Below are positions 44,946-54,353 of a stretch of 64,000 nucleotides of DNA, piece after piece. The notes below the pieces were generated by a model. The model searched no databases. It worked only from the letters and a program-made list of their open reading frames with translations, and was not told the DNA's origin. Position numbers and translations under genes: made by a program. Source of the DNA: Enterobacteriaceae bacterium UBA5654 (GTDB lineage Bacteria > Pseudomonadota > Gammaproteobacteria > Enterobacterales > Enterobacteriaceae); contig DIJC01000003.1 in assembly GCA_002421005.1 (NCBI GenBank), forward strand, positions 1-64,000. Direction: 5' to 3'. Positions within the stretch are counted from its first letter, which is position 1. Each line of letters opens with the position of its first letter.

Positions 44946-47489
44946 TCAGAATTGTTGTTCAGTACGGCTGATAATATCGTCCTGGACTTCTTTCGCCAGC
45001 ACCACGAACTGCGCGCTGTAACCAGCCACGCGAACCACCAGATCCTGATGCTGCTGCGGATTTTTCTGCGCTTCCAGCAGCGTGTTCCGGTCGATAACGT
45101 TGAACTGGACGTGCATTCCTTTCTTGTCGAAATAGTTACGCACCAGGCCGCCGAAGTGATGCAATCCTTTTTCCCCCGCCAGCGAAGAAGGCAGGAATTT
45201 CTGGTTATATAATGTGCCGTTGGAGGCAATAAAGTGATCCAGTTTGGCGACTGAGTTGGCGGCGGCAGTTGGACCAAGGGTATCCTTGCCCTGACGAGGA
45301 GAGACGCCGTCGGCCAGCGGTTCTTTTGCCAGACGGCCATCCGGCAGGGCGCTAACGTCTTTACCAAACAGGACGTTAGCGGAAACAGGATAAATTCCTG
45401 CCTGGAAACGTCCGCCGCGTGGGTTGGTGTATTTTTCCACTTCCTGACAGTAAATCAGGGCACACTGGCGGGCGACGAGATCCACTTCATCAATATCATT
45501 ACCGAAGCACGGCGTATTCTCCAGAATATGGCGGATCTCTTCGAAGCGGGAGGCATTGCCTGACTGTGCCGGGCGGGTGTCGGAAAGCTGACGATAAACT
45601 TCATTTTTAATCGCCGCCGGATCCAGCGAGCCATCGCGCTCAATAATCCGTTTCACGATGGCATAAATTTCCTGCTCGCCGAGCGAAGACTTCGCGGGTG
45701 CGCCGTGCGCGTTGCCGCCCACCGGATAGCCAAAGTTGGCGTCCAGGGCGCTCTTAAGCTCCTGCAACGTCAGCTTGCGGTCTTCAAAAACCTGTTTTTG
45801 AAGGGCGTAAACGGAGTCACCGGTGTCGGCAATACCAAACGCCTGCGGCCCGGTAAAGTTATAGATTGCGCCCCCTTCCTGAAGCGATTTTCCGCGACCG
45901 ATGCAGTCATCCACCATCGCAGACAGGAACGGCAGCGGGCAGCGTTCGCCGTGGGCGATATCCACGCTGTTACAGGCTTCAACCAACTGGTGAACAAAGT
46001 GCGCCATCTGTTTTTTAAAGGCGCTGTAGAAGTCATCAAGGCCGGTATATTGGGTTAATTCCCCGGTCATCAGGCCGAGCTGTTTATTCCCGGAACGGCC
46101 ATTGTTGAGCGTGATTTCCAGCACTTTTGCCACGTTAAAGAACGCTGCGTCATGCCAGCCTTCGGTACGATGCGGAGCCTGTGGCTCTACGCAGCCGATG
46201 ATGCAATAGTCACGCGCATCACGCAGCGAGACGCCGCGGTTTTGTAGCGCCGGAATAATCACCTCATCGTTATACATCGCCGGTACGCCGAGTCCGAGGC
46301 GCACCAGCTCGCAGGCGCGGAACAGAAACTCATCCGGCGTGCCCTGCCAGACACGAATAGAGAAGGACGGCTGCGGCAGGCGAACGTGCGCGGTGGCCTC
46401 CATACACATATAAGTCAGCGGATTGGTGGCGTCACGACCGTCTTCCGTTTGCCCGCCAACGCACAGGTTCTGGAACACGGCATATCCGGCGAAGGCCTGG
46501 GCAGACACTTCATCCCGCGTTTTGTTGATATCGTTGAGCTTGATCCAGCAGCAGTCCACCAGTTCCTGAGCAAAATCCCGATCGATGGTTTTATCGGCTG
46601 CCAGATAAGGATACATATACTGGTCAAAGCGTCCGGGAGAAATAGAATGGCCGCTTGATTCAATTTGCAACATGCTCTGGATGAACCAGAAGGTCTGGCA
46701 CGCTTCCCAAAAGTTCGTCGCGCCCTGTTCCGGTACACGGGTACAGTTTTGCGCGATGTGTTCCAGCTCGCGCTGACGAGTGGGATCGCGCTCTTCGCGG
46801 GCCAGACGTGTCGCTTCCTGCGCATAGCGATGCGCGAAGTTGATAGCCGCCTGATAGCTTAAGATCACCGCATGATAAAATTGTTCTTTTTTAATATAGT
46901 CCGGGGCGCTGCGGTCCAGATTGTCGAGGGCGCGAGTGACTTCATCAATAATCCCGCGAAAACCTATTTTCAGTATTTTTCCGTAATCGACGCTAACGTG
47001 GCCCACACCGCCGTAGAAATAGTTGCCGACGGTAAATACGCCATTGCCCATACTTTCTTTGGTAGCCTCGGACATATAGGAAGCGGCCAGTGAGCTGGTG
47101 GTTTTTCCCGGCCAGTACTTAAATGCCTGATGCAGATCTTCTGCCGTTTTTTTCGGAATGATGAAAGGGTCAGCGATACGGTGTTCCATCGTATCAAATT
47201 CTTTTTCTACCCAATCATAAGAGAATTCCGGGCAAATTTCGGTAGAGCGCGGGTTAATCGTCACTGCGCCGACAATTAATTCATCAGGGCGAATCGTTAC
47301 CGGCAATTCATTGAAGATTTTCTCAACAACTTTTGCCCGACGCATAATAGCAGGAAGGTGTTCGTTTTCTTTATAAGCCTCAGTCGCCAGCACCGCACGT
47401 TCAGATTCAACATAGGGCTTAGCATTCAGGATCATGTTTTTGAGTCTTACCACACGTTCTGTCGGATTATTAAAGCCTTTCTCTAACAT
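44946..47489 (-). CDS. Glycyl-radical diol dehydratase (1,2-propanediol/glycerol type)
   Basis: B12-independent radical dehydratase of 847 residues, expected to turn 1,2-propanediol into propionaldehyde (or glycerol into 3-hydroxypropionaldehyde) inside the microcompartment. ATG 47489 has GGGAG 7 nt upstream and is preferred to 47531. With this start the thiyl Cys and base Glu of IIGCVEP fall at 433 and 435, the same numbers as I recall for Clostridium butyricum glycerol dehydratase. EGWHDAAFFN follows, also as in that enzyme. The glycyl radical loop VRVAGYSAQF has its Gly at 823. Compared with the 787-residue clostridial enzyme there is an insertion around 600-670. Choline lyase (CutC) is less likely on the active-site flank. 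No encapsulation helix is obvious at either end. Oxygen-labile, hence anaerobic. Confidence 0.93.
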   Translation of the reverse strand: MLEKGFNNPTERVVRLKNMILNAKPYVESERAVLATEAYKENEHLPAIMRRAKVVEKIFNELPVTIRPDELIVGAVTINPRSTEICPEFSYDWVEKEFDTMEHRIADPFIIPKKTAEDLHQAFKYWPGKTTSSLAASYMSEATKESMGNGVFTVGNYFYGGVGHVSVDYGKILKIGFRGIIDEVTRALDNLDRSAPDYIKKEQFYHAVILSYQAAINFAHRYAQEATRLAREERDPTRQRELEHIAQNCTRVPEQGATNFWEACQTFWFIQSMLQIESSGHSISPGRFDQYMYPYLAADKTIDRDFAQELVDCCWIKLNDINKTRDEVSAQAFAGYAVFQNLCVGGQTEDGRDATNPLTYMCMEATAHVRLPQPSFSIRVWQGTPDEFLFRACELVRLGLGVPAMYNDEVIIPALQNRGVSLRDARDYCIIGCVEPQAPHRTEGWHDAAFFNVAKVLEITLNNGRSGNKQLGLMTGELTQYTGLDDFYSAFKKQMAHFVHQLVEACNSVDIAHGERCPLPFLSAMVDDCIGRGKSLQEGGAIYNFTGPQAFGIADTGDSVYALQKQVFEDRKLTLQELKSALDANFGYPVGGNAHGAPAKSSLGEQEIYAIVKRIIERDGSLDPAAIKNEVYRQLSDTRPAQSGNASRFEEIRHILENTPCFGNDIDEVDLVARQCALIYCQEVEKYTNPRGGRFQAGIYPVSANVLFGKDVSALPDGRLAKEPLADGVSPRQGKDTLGPTAAANSVAKLDHFIASNGTLYNQKFLPSSLAGEKGLHHFGGLVRNYFDKKGMHVQFNVIDRNTLLEAQKNPQQHQDLVVRVAGYSAQFVVLAKEVQDDIISRTEQQF

Positions 47490-47512
47490 AAAATAACTCC
47501 CGAAATGATATT

Positions 47513-47534
47513 GGCGTGATGCGTTTATCACGCC
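47513..47534 (-). other. Intercistronic hairpin before the dehydratase gene
   Basis: A perfect 8-bp stem GGCGTGAT / ATCACGCC with a 6-nt loop ends 24 nt before the dehydratase ATG. There is no T run on the minus strand, so it is more likely an RNA processing or 5' stabilising element than a terminator. Confidence 0.45.
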
Positions 47535-47636
47535 GGAATTTTTTAACCTGACGGCAGTGCCGGGATACTGTTAAATAATGAGACCGTACGGCGCTCTGTT
47601 ATTAATTACGGAGACGATCTTATTAATAATGCGCTC

Positions 47637-47936
47637 TTAGAATGTACTGCTGTCATCCTCAATAATACGTATCGCTTCATTGACGGCGGCGACTTCGCCG
47701 AATATTGCCAGGGTGGTGATATGCTGCGGGCAACTGCCAAAGATCTCCGAAACCGCTACGTTCGCACTTTTACTGGCCCGATCGGCGAAAAAGTAAAGGT
47801 CCGGGATGGGCAGCATAATCAACCCGATGGCATCGATGCGGATGCTGTCCAGTCGGTTGCGCGATTCCGATGGCATACGTCGCTTAAGCATGGCCAGCGT
47901 TTCCGGCGTTGGTGCGTTAATAATGCGAGTTTTCAT
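47637..47936 (-). CDS. Single-domain BMC protein, PduU/EutS-like permuted type
   Basis: A 99-residue shell protein. After a short N-terminal stretch (RIINAPTPETLAMLKRRM) the core reads IDAIGLIMLPIPDLYFFADR, ASKSANVAVSEIFG and LAIFGEVAAVNEAIRIIED. This is the strand/helix order of circularly permuted BMC domains such as PduU and EutS. It probably forms hexamers with an N-terminal barrel on one face. Located between the aldehyde dehydrogenase and dehydratase genes. The ribosome site is weak. Confidence 0.85.
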   Translation of the reverse strand: MKTRIINAPTPETLAMLKRRMPSESRNRLDSIRIDAIGLIMLPIPDLYFFADRASKSANVAVSEIFGSCPQHITTLAIFGEVAAVNEAIRIIEDDSSTF

Positions 47937-47961
47937 CTTTGGGTTACCCGTTCCGCTTTCG

Positions 47962-49470
47962 TCAGCGAATATTCAGCGCTTCAACCATGACGCACCGGCG
48001 ATGTCTGGCGAACGTCCGTGCCGAGGTAAGTCCTTCACCGGTCGGACCGGCGATAGTGAACGTGGCATGACCTTCGCCGCCGACACCAATTCCGGCGTAG
48101 GAGGGGCCGTTCTTCACAAAAATCGTGGTCTGGATCAGGCGAGCCATACGGGTCAGTTTTTCGACGTTAGTCGAGTGCATGATGGCTGTGTGACGATTGC
48201 CGTGTTCCACTTTGACCGCGAGATCGATGGCCTCATCGACGTTTTCAACCCGAACCACCGGCAGCACAGGCATCATCAGTTCATGCACCACAAAAGGATG
48301 ATCGCGTTCCGTCTCAATCAGGATCACTTTTACCTCTTGCGGAGCATCAATGCCGATTTTTTGCAGGATGTAACGCGCATCCTTGCCGACAAAAGCCGTA
48401 TTCGGCCCGGTGCCTTTTTCATTCAGCACCAGCGACTGCAACTGCTGGATATGCTGCTTGTCGCACAGCAGCAGCGCGCCGCATTTTTTCATGCAGTGGA
48501 TAAGATAATCCGCCACATCGTTGACAACGATGACCTCTTTTTCGGCTACGCACGGCAGGTTGTTGTCAAAACTACAGCCGTTGATGATGTCCCTGGCCGC
48601 CTTCTCAATATTCGCTGTTTCGTCAACAACCGCAGGAGGATTACCGGCACCGGCACCTACTGCTTTTTTCCCGGATGACATCACGGTCTTCACGATTGAC
48701 GGACCGCCGGTGGCGACCAGCATATTAATGCGCGGATCGTTAATTAACGCATTGGTGTTTTCAATTGAGGGGTGAGTGACGGTAACGACCAGATTGGCAG
48801 GGGCACCGAGCTGCGCCAGCCGTTGGTTGATCAGCGCCACGCAGTGCAGAGAGACGTTACGTGAACGCGGATGGGGACTGAAAATCACCGTGTTGCCTGC
48901 TGCCAGCATACCGATGGAGTTGTTGATAATCGTTTCCGTCGGATTGGTGGTGGGCGTAATGGAGCCAATGACCCCAAAGGCGGAGTATTCCGTTAACGTC
49001 AGGCCATTATCCCCACTCTGCGCGCAGGTGACTAAATCTTCAATACCGGGCGTTTTTTGCGCGGCGACCCGGTTTTTCACCAGCTTATCGGCGTAATTCC
49101 CCATCCCGGTTTCGTCTACCGCCATGCGCGAGATGGTCTGTAAAACGTCTTCCTGAAGGAAAAGTTTGCGGATGCCGTCAATGAAGCTGGCCCGATCCTG
49201 CATGGTGCAGTGGCGGTACTGGATTTGCGCTTGCTTAGCGGCGGCAATCGCTTCTTCCATGGTGGCAAATGCGCCTTCGCCCGCTTCCGCAGCCACGCCA
49301 GCATCGCTGCGTTGATGGTTTGCCAGCACGCTGGCAACAATGGCTTCAATGCTGTCACGATCGGGCTGGGCGGCAGCCAGCGGCGCGCTGCCGGTAGCTG
49401 GCTCTGGCGAGGTTTTGGTGTATTTACTCAGCACGCGAGAGACGGCCTGAGTAATTTCAATGTCGTTCAT
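47962..49470 (-). CDS. CoA-acylating aldehyde dehydrogenase (PduP family)
   Basis: It oxidises the microcompartment aldehyde (propionaldehyde) to acyl-CoA with NAD+ and CoA. The protein has 502 residues. Residues 1-17 (MNDIEITQAVSRVLSKY) form an amphipathic helix of the encapsulation-peptide kind, followed by a Pro/Ala linker. The catalytic Cys lies in FDNNLPCVAEKEVIV (about 296), and cofactor region GAGAGNPPAVVDE is intact. Ribosome site AAGGA before ATG. NADH made here must be reoxidised by the alcohol dehydrogenase of the same operon. Confidence 0.94.
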   Translation of the reverse strand: MNDIEITQAVSRVLSKYTKTSPEPATGSAPLAAAQPDRDSIEAIVASVLANHQRSDAGVAAEAGEGAFATMEEAIAAAKQAQIQYRHCTMQDRASFIDGIRKLFLQEDVLQTISRMAVDETGMGNYADKLVKNRVAAQKTPGIEDLVTCAQSGDNGLTLTEYSAFGVIGSITPTTNPTETIINNSIGMLAAGNTVIFSPHPRSRNVSLHCVALINQRLAQLGAPANLVVTVTHPSIENTNALINDPRINMLVATGGPSIVKTVMSSGKKAVGAGAGNPPAVVDETANIEKAARDIINGCSFDNNLPCVAEKEVIVVNDVADYLIHCMKKCGALLLCDKQHIQQLQSLVLNEKGTGPNTAFVGKDARYILQKIGIDAPQEVKVILIETERDHPFVVHELMMPVLPVVRVENVDEAIDLAVKVEHGNRHTAIMHSTNVEKLTRMARLIQTTIFVKNGPSYAGIGVGGEGHATFTIAGPTGEGLTSARTFARHRRCVMVEALNIR

Positions 49471-49499
49471 GCTATTTATTCCTTACTTCAGATCGCGTC

Positions 49500-50285
49500 T
49501 TAAATATACGGCGTGGTCGTCGATTTAATCGGCGTGGGATCTAAGGTGGAGAGCAATTGCAGCCCAACATCTCTTGCCGCAATAACGGCCTGGCGAACCG
49601 CGCCGGAATCGCCTGCGAAGGTAAAGATCACTTCGTTACTGAAGCTGGTGCCTTTGCCGGGGCTGGCATAGCCGACCGGATCGACCACGGCGGCTTTCGC
49701 TGCCGCATCAGCGACTACGATGCCGATCGCGGCCGGGCACGCGCAGGTCATACCGAATGCTTTGCCTAAGGGGGCATCGAAGGCTTTATTGAGCGCGTAA
49801 CTGGCGCGGGCGGTGTACTGAAACTCCAGATGACCTGCCGGGGAGCCGTAGACGTCGCCCATCGTCCGTTCAATTTCTGCGAGGGCCACTTCAATCGCGC
49901 GGCGGACATCGGAGACATCAGCAGCACCGAAAACGATCAGGCATCCGTGGCCGCCGCCGCCTTCGGTGTCGCGGGCCAGTTCAATAGCGAGGATTTCACT
50001 GTTGGTGGCTTTAATGGCTTCGTCTGCGGCAAAAATATGCGGGCCAGCGCCCGTGCGGGCACCAAGAATACCGATTGAGCGATATTTCTTGTCGATATTC
50101 ATCACTTCATGTAATTGATGATCGACATTGGCAATAACCAGCCCAATAGTATGACCAAGGGCTGTGCCGACAAATTCTGTTAAACCGCAACCGGTAAAGC
50201 TGGCGGCGGTTTTATTATTTGTGGTGCTGCCGGTCTGTTTATTCATTACTTCAGATATAATCTGTTCAACAAGATTATCTCTCAT
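49500..50285 (-). CDS. Tandem-domain BMC-T shell protein, PduB type
   Basis: Trimeric shell protein of 261 residues with two BMC domains (about 45-150 and 155-250). The N-terminal extension MRDNLVEQIISEVMNKQTGS resembles the PduB N-terminus, which links shell and core. Domain text includes GARTGAGPHIFAADEAIKAT and ACPAAIGIVVADAAAKAAVV. Trimer pores are thought to gate larger metabolites. Lies between the BMC-H and aldehyde dehydrogenase genes; GAGGAT ribosome site. Confidence 0.93.
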   Translation of the reverse strand: MRDNLVEQIISEVMNKQTGSTTNNKTAASFTGCGLTEFVGTALGHTIGLVIANVDHQLHEVMNIDKKYRSIGILGARTGAGPHIFAADEAIKATNSEILAIELARDTEGGGGHGCLIVFGAADVSDVRRAIEVALAEIERTMGDVYGSPAGHLEFQYTARASYALNKAFDAPLGKAFGMTCACPAAIGIVVADAAAKAAVVDPVGYASPGKGTSFSNEVIFTFAGDSGAVRQAVIAARDVGLQLLSTLDPTPIKSTTTPYI

Positions 50286-50306
50286 GGTCAGTATCCTCAG
50301 TCTTTA

Positions 50307-50588
50307 TTAACTGACAGCTTTCGGCAGGATTTTTTCCACTTCGATATGTGGCCGTGGAATAACGTGTACGGAGACCAGTTCACCCACTTTCGTCGCCGCC
50401 GCAGAGCCTGCATCAGTCGCGGCTTTTACTGCCCCGACGTCACCGCGAACCATGACGGTGACCAGCCCGGAACCGATTTTCTCGTAGCCGACCAGCATTA
50501 CATTGGCGGATTTCACCATGGTATCAGCGGCTTCAATCGCGGAAACCAGACCTTTTGTTTCAACCATACCTAATGCTTCTTGTTGCAT
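50307..50588 (-). CDS. Canonical BMC-H shell protein, PduA type
   Basis: A 93-residue hexameric shell tile. ATG 50588 with GAGG 5 nt upstream gives the standard beginning [20 protein letters not shown]. The core follows with [20 protein letters not shown] and [17 protein letters not shown]. The C-terminus [15 protein letters not shown] is the usual BMC-H ending. It is expected to be the most abundant shell component. A 190-bp gap separates it from the acyl kinase gene upstream and holds no gene. Confidence 0.95.
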   Translation of the reverse strand: MQQEALGMVETKGLVSAIEAADTMVKSANVMLVGYEKIGSGLVTVMVRGDVGAVKAATDAGSAAATKVGELVSVHVIPRPHIEVEKILPKAVS

Positions 50589-50777
50589 ATCAACCTCAAT
50601 ATTTCCAGGTAAGAGTAAAGGCAAGTAATGAAATAACCGCTGAAGGGTTAGTTCATCAACATCATTAATTTATGCACTATGATAATATTGCCCCGGGAGC
50701 AAAATGTTTTGCCCGTCAGAGAGACTTTCTTGTTTTCCCCTGGCATGGCGAACAATAAAATCCTGTCTGTCACACAA

Positions 50778-51992
50778 TTAACTCACCGCACCCGCCAGGG
50801 AGGATGCAATAACCGCCGCATCCATGGCGATCATCTTCTCTTCATTGGTTGGGATCACCGCGACAAGCGGAGAGCCGGGAAGAGAAATCACGCCATCACG
50901 GCCTGCGTACAAATACGCATTTTTTTGCGGGTCCAGCTTCACGCCGAAGACGGCCAGTTTTTGTGCGGTTAATTCGCGCACCAGCGCAGAGTTTTCGCCG
51001 ATCCCGCCGGTGAAAATCAGAGCATCAAAGCGATGCAGCGACGCGAGGTGCGCGCCTAAGTGTCGGGCGAGGCGATGAACCATCACATCAATCGCCAGCG
51101 TAGCGCGTTCATCTCCCTGGCTGCGTGCTTCCTGCAACGTGCGGCAATCGCTGGAAAGCCCGGAGATCCCAAGCAGGCCGGAGTCGTTATTCACCATTTT
51201 GTAAATGGCTTCCATAGACTGTCCGCTACAGCGGGCAATATAGGCCGCCGCCCCAAAATCCAGATCGCCGCAGCGCGTTCCCATGACCAGGCCTTCGAGC
51301 GGCGTCATGCCCATAGAGGTATCCACGCTCACGCCATTCTTTACCGCACAGACGGATGAACCGTTGCCAAGATGGGCAATAAGAATGCCGTGATTGTGCG
51401 GATCGAGATCGAGACGTTTCACCGCTTCCGCCGCGATAAACCCATGCGATGTTCCGTGAAACCCGTAGCGTCTGACCTGATGGCGTTGCTGATATTCCAG
51501 CGGGATCGCATAGGTATAGGCGGCGGGCGGCAGGGTCTGATGAAACGCGGTATCAAAAACTGCCACCTGCGGCAGATGAGGAAGTAGCGTCATGGCCGCA
51601 TCAATGCCGGTCAGGTTAGCCGGATTGTGCAGCGGAGCCAGCGCGGAGAGTTCGCGGATGCGGGCAATCACCTGCGCATCAATAAGTACCGACTGTTGAA
51701 AATCGCTACCGCCGTGGGCGACCCGATGACCAATGGCGCAAAGGCGTGGCAGTAGTGCCATATTTTCAAGTCTGGCGAATAGCTGACTGAGCGCGTGATG
51801 ATGACTGGACCCGGCGAGCATATGCGTCGTTTTATGACCCGCGCGATCCTTAAACGTGATGCTCGCGTCCGCCAGCCCCAGCTTCTCGGCGAGGCCGGAA
51901 AGGAGAGGCGTATCTTCATCAAGCGGGATCACAGAAAACTTGAGGGAAGATGAACCGCAGTTAATAACCAGAACCAGTGAAGCTAACGACAT
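50778..51992 (-). CDS. Acetate/propionate kinase (AckA/PduW family)
   Basis: It converts acyl-phosphate and ADP to acid and ATP, the energy-yielding end of the pathway. The protein has 404 residues. ASKHA fold motifs: LVINCGSSSLKFSVI at the N-terminus, FDTAFHQTLP, YGFHGTSHGF, HLGNGSSVCAVKNG and FTGGIGENSALVR. Fed by PduL-type phosphotransacylase encoded in the same operon. Whether it is inside or outside the shell is unclear; it lacks an evident encapsulation helix. Confidence 0.95.
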   Translation of the reverse strand: MSLASLVLVINCGSSSLKFSVIPLDEDTPLLSGLAEKLGLADASITFKDRAGHKTTHMLAGSSHHHALSQLFARLENMALLPRLCAIGHRVAHGGSDFQQSVLIDAQVIARIRELSALAPLHNPANLTGIDAAMTLLPHLPQVAVFDTAFHQTLPPAAYTYAIPLEYQQRHQVRRYGFHGTSHGFIAAEAVKRLDLDPHNHGILIAHLGNGSSVCAVKNGVSVDTSMGMTPLEGLVMGTRCGDLDFGAAAYIARCSGQSMEAIYKMVNNDSGLLGISGLSSDCRTLQEARSQGDERATLAIDVMVHRLARHLGAHLASLHRFDALIFTGGIGENSALVRELTAQKLAVFGVKLDPQKNAYLYAGRDGVISLPGSPLVAVIPTNEEKMIAMDAAVIASSLAGAVS

Positions 51993-52016
51993 AACGACCC
52001 CTGCTCGTAATAAGCA

Positions 52017-52520
52017 TTATTGGTGGAAAGAGGTGAGTGGAAAATGTTGCTGGCTGAAGCGCTGTAACGTGGCGCTGGCAATGGCGATATCTTCTTCTAC
52101 GCTGCCACCGCTAATGCCGATGCCGCCTAACAGAATGCCGTCAGACCAGCAGGGCAGCCCGCCACCCAAACAGCAAATGCCCGCTTCATGCTGTAGCCCA
52201 TAAAGACTGGAGCCAGGCTGTACGTTTTTTGCCAGTTGATGGGTCGGCATTTTAAGGGCCACTGCGGTCCATGCTTTTTGTCCGGCAAGCGTGTGGCTGA
52301 TCAGTAACGCATTGTCCATGCTGAAGAAATAGCGCTGGTGACCACAGGCATCCACAAAACTGAACACCACAGGCACATCGCAAGCCTCTGCCGCTTCCTG
52401 CGCGTATTTCGCCAGCGAGGCGGTATCCGTCAGACTGAGGGAAAGCTGACGGGGCGGAAGTTGACGGGTGATGGCATCACGAATACGGCGGTCAAGCTCG
52501 GCATCAGACGCGGGGTGCAT
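52017..52520 (-). CDS. HbpS/GlcG-like protein (PduO C-terminal domain family)
   Basis: A 167-residue DUF336 family protein. ATG 52520 with an AGGTGGAG site is preferred to the GTG at 52553. N-terminal amphipathic helix (SDAELDRRIRDAITRQL) looks like an encapsulation peptide. The core carries ALKMPTHQLAKNVQPGSSLY and GILLGGIGISGGSVEEDIAI. Related domains bind haem or cobalamin and occur in many Pdu and glycyl-radical loci. The exact role in this B12-independent pathway is unknown. Confidence 0.85.
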   Translation of the reverse strand: MHPASDAELDRRIRDAITRQLPPRQLSLSLTDTASLAKYAQEAAEACDVPVVFSFVDACGHQRYFFSMDNALLISHTLAGQKAWTAVALKMPTHQLAKNVQPGSSLYGLQHEAGICCLGGGLPCWSDGILLGGIGISGGSVEEDIAIASATLQRFSQQHFPLTSFHQ

Positions 52521-52542
52521 GATGTTTTTCTCCACCTGAAAT

Positions 52543-52815
52543 TTACTGGTCACTCAGATCGACAGAATCAACGATGCCTACAATGGACGCATCAATGACC
52601 GAGTGCTCTTTACTGTTGCTCATTCGGGCCGAACTGCCGGTGGTGACAATAACGATTTCACCGTTGCCCGCACCCACAAAATCGACTGCGACCTGCGCGG
52701 TGCCGGTCGGCTGATAGCGTTCATCCAGCCGGGCCACAATCAGGAGTTTTGCCCCGTTGAGTGAGGCATGTTTAGTTGTTGAGACGAGCGCTCCGGTAAC
52801 CTTTGCCAGATACAT
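52543..52815 (-). CDS. BMC vertex protein, EutN/CcmL/PduN family
   Basis: A 90-residue pentameric protein that closes shell vertices. It shows the family opening MYLAKVTGALVSTTKHASLNG, KLLIVARLDE and the central AVDFVGAGNGEIVIVTTGSS. GAGGAG ribosome site. It lies 2 bp after the upstream flavoprotein-like gene, a tight operon spacing. Presence of a vertex gene plus BMC-H and BMC-T genes means the locus can build a closed shell by itself. Confidence 0.96.
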   Translation of the reverse strand: MYLAKVTGALVSTTKHASLNGAKLLIVARLDERYQPTGTAQVAVDFVGAGNGEIVIVTTGSSARMSNSKEHSVIDASIVGIVDSVDLSDQ

Positions 52816-52817
52816 AC

Positions 52818-53531
52818 TTACTCCTCAGTGCGCTGAATGATGGACATGCCCCTGGCCCGGATTTCATCGCGAGCGGCGGGAGTAACGAGCGTTTTACGGC
52901 CAATATGGATGGCGTCGCAGGAGGGATGCTGTCGCACATCGCTTAGCGTCACCAGGCGTTTATCTTTGCTGACGGGCGCGTGTTGACCGATAACCGTGCA
53001 GCCATATTCCGCGAGCATGGCCGCATAATTCGCCAGCCTGTCCCGCAGGGCAGGGGTATAGCGGGCGGTGGAGTCATGGCGGCATTCGGCGTTGAGGGTG
53101 ACGGTGACCTGCTTGTTCCGGGCGAGGGCATAGAACGTCCAGCGGCATACGAGGTTATCGCTAATGCCGAGAGCAATTTTGCTCAGACTGTTGGTGGACA
53201 GTGCTGGCAGATACAGTCCCCAGTCATTTTCATCGCTATCGTCGGGGGCGCGGTTATCGCAAAGCGCTTCAATGCCCCGCTGCGTCAGTGATTCCAGACA
53301 GGCCGTTTGCAGCGCCGATCGTGAGGCGCTACAGGAAAACGTCAGCAGTAAAAAATAGCCGTGGTGAGTTAAGGCCGTCAGACAATCCAGGGTGGCGGGT
53401 AGCGTCGTCAGATCGTCACCGCTGATGACCACGCGCATGACCTTATTTCTGCCCTGTAACAGCGCTTTTCGACGCGTCAGCAGTTCGTCAATAATGGTAT
53501 CCAGCAGTCGCGACAGGTTATGCTGATCCAT
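52818..53531 (-). CDS. Microcompartment-associated flavoprotein-like protein
   Basis: A 237-residue protein. The segment YLPALSTNSLSKIALGISDN (about 110-130) resembles the FMN-binding ATANT-type loop of the CoaC/Dfp flavoprotein family, and the N-terminal strand RVVISGDDL is also compatible. The first 20 residues (MDQHNLSRLLDTIIDELLTR) form a probable encapsulation helix. The C-terminal part (SDVRQHPSCDAIHIGRKTLV) is characteristic of microcompartment-associated copies. PduM is an alternative label from position. Enzymatic role unknown. Confidence 0.75.
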   Translation of the reverse strand: MDQHNLSRLLDTIIDELLTRRKALLQGRNKVMRVVISGDDLTTLPATLDCLTALTHHGYFLLLTFSCSASRSALQTACLESLTQRGIEALCDNRAPDDSDENDWGLYLPALSTNSLSKIALGISDNLVCRWTFYALARNKQVTVTLNAECRHDSTARYTPALRDRLANYAAMLAEYGCTVIGQHAPVSKDKRLVTLSDVRQHPSCDAIHIGRKTLVTPAARDEIRARGMSIIQRTEE

Positions 53532-53543
53532 GGTTTTCTTTCC

Positions 53544-54230
53544 TTAACAATCCTGCACACCTGATGCGACCACCCGCGTCACACAATCTCCGTTCCGCAA
53601 GCCGAAGCCATTGGCTTCTTCAACGTCAATATGCATTTCCAGTACGGCATCGGCGCTGACACGGACCACGACATGGCTCAGAATGCCGCCCCGGTGACCA
53701 TCAATACGGACATCGATTTCCATCCCGTCGCGCAGGGCAAAGCGTTCTGCTTCTGCGGGAGAAATATGGATATGCCGCCATGCGACAATCGCCCCGCCTG
53801 TTTTCATCACCCGCCCGTAGGGACCGACGATCTCAATGCCTGGCGAGTCCTCCAGATCGCCTGACATCCGTACCGGCGCTTTTACGCCAAGCACAAAACC
53901 GTCAGAAACCGAAATTTCAATTTGGGTGGCACTGCGCAAGGGCCCCAGCACCCGAACTTTATGCAGTTCCCCTTTAGGACCGCGCAACGTCACGGTTTCC
54001 TCGGCGGCATATTGGCCTGGCTGCTTTACCGCTTTCATCCGCGTCAGGGTTGAGCCATAGCCAAACAGGGCATCCATATCCTGGCGGCTTAAATGTACGT
54101 GACGATTGGAGATGCCCACGGGAATATTCAGTTCTGGCGAGGCGTGTTTATCCGGGTGATCTTTATGCGCGGCCAGTTCCTGAAGAATTTGTTGGGTGAT
54201 CCATTCGGCTTGTTGCTGGTTGTAATTCAT
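53544..54230 (-). CDS. pduL: PduL-type phosphotransacylase
   Basis: It converts acyl-CoA to acyl-phosphate, recycling CoA inside the shell. The product is 228 residues from ATG 54230; the frame stays open to 54341 but that extension has no family resemblance. N-terminal helix QQQAEWITQQILQELAAH is an encapsulation peptide. Zinc/CoA-binding motifs: GISNRHVHLSRQDMDALFGY and AWRHIHISPAEAERF, each with the conserved His pair of PduL. It pairs with the acyl kinase at 50778-51992. Confidence 0.94.
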   Translation of the reverse strand: MNYNQQQAEWITQQILQELAAHKDHPDKHASPELNIPVGISNRHVHLSRQDMDALFGYGSTLTRMKAVKQPGQYAAEETVTLRGPKGELHKVRVLGPLRSATQIEISVSDGFVLGVKAPVRMSGDLEDSPGIEIVGPYGRVMKTGGAIVAWRHIHISPAEAERFALRDGMEIDVRIDGHRGGILSHVVVRVSADAVLEMHIDVEEANGFGLRNGDCVTRVVASGVQDC

Positions 54231-54353
54231 AACGTCAACGACCTGAAAGTGTGTAATAAGCGAGCCTGAGACCAGGCGTTTCTGTGTCTTACTTGTTGCC
54301 GTCACACAGGACTTTTTTAGCGCCCGGAAAATAAAGGGCAAAACAGTCCAGAT

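Noticed and set aside
44946..47489. Choline trimethylamine-lyase (CutC) or pyruvate formate-lyase
   Set aside because: The active-site flank GCVEPQAPHRTEGWHDAAFF follows the glycerol/diol dehydratase pattern. Length (847) and PocR-type regulation also favour the diol class. Not excluded by assay.
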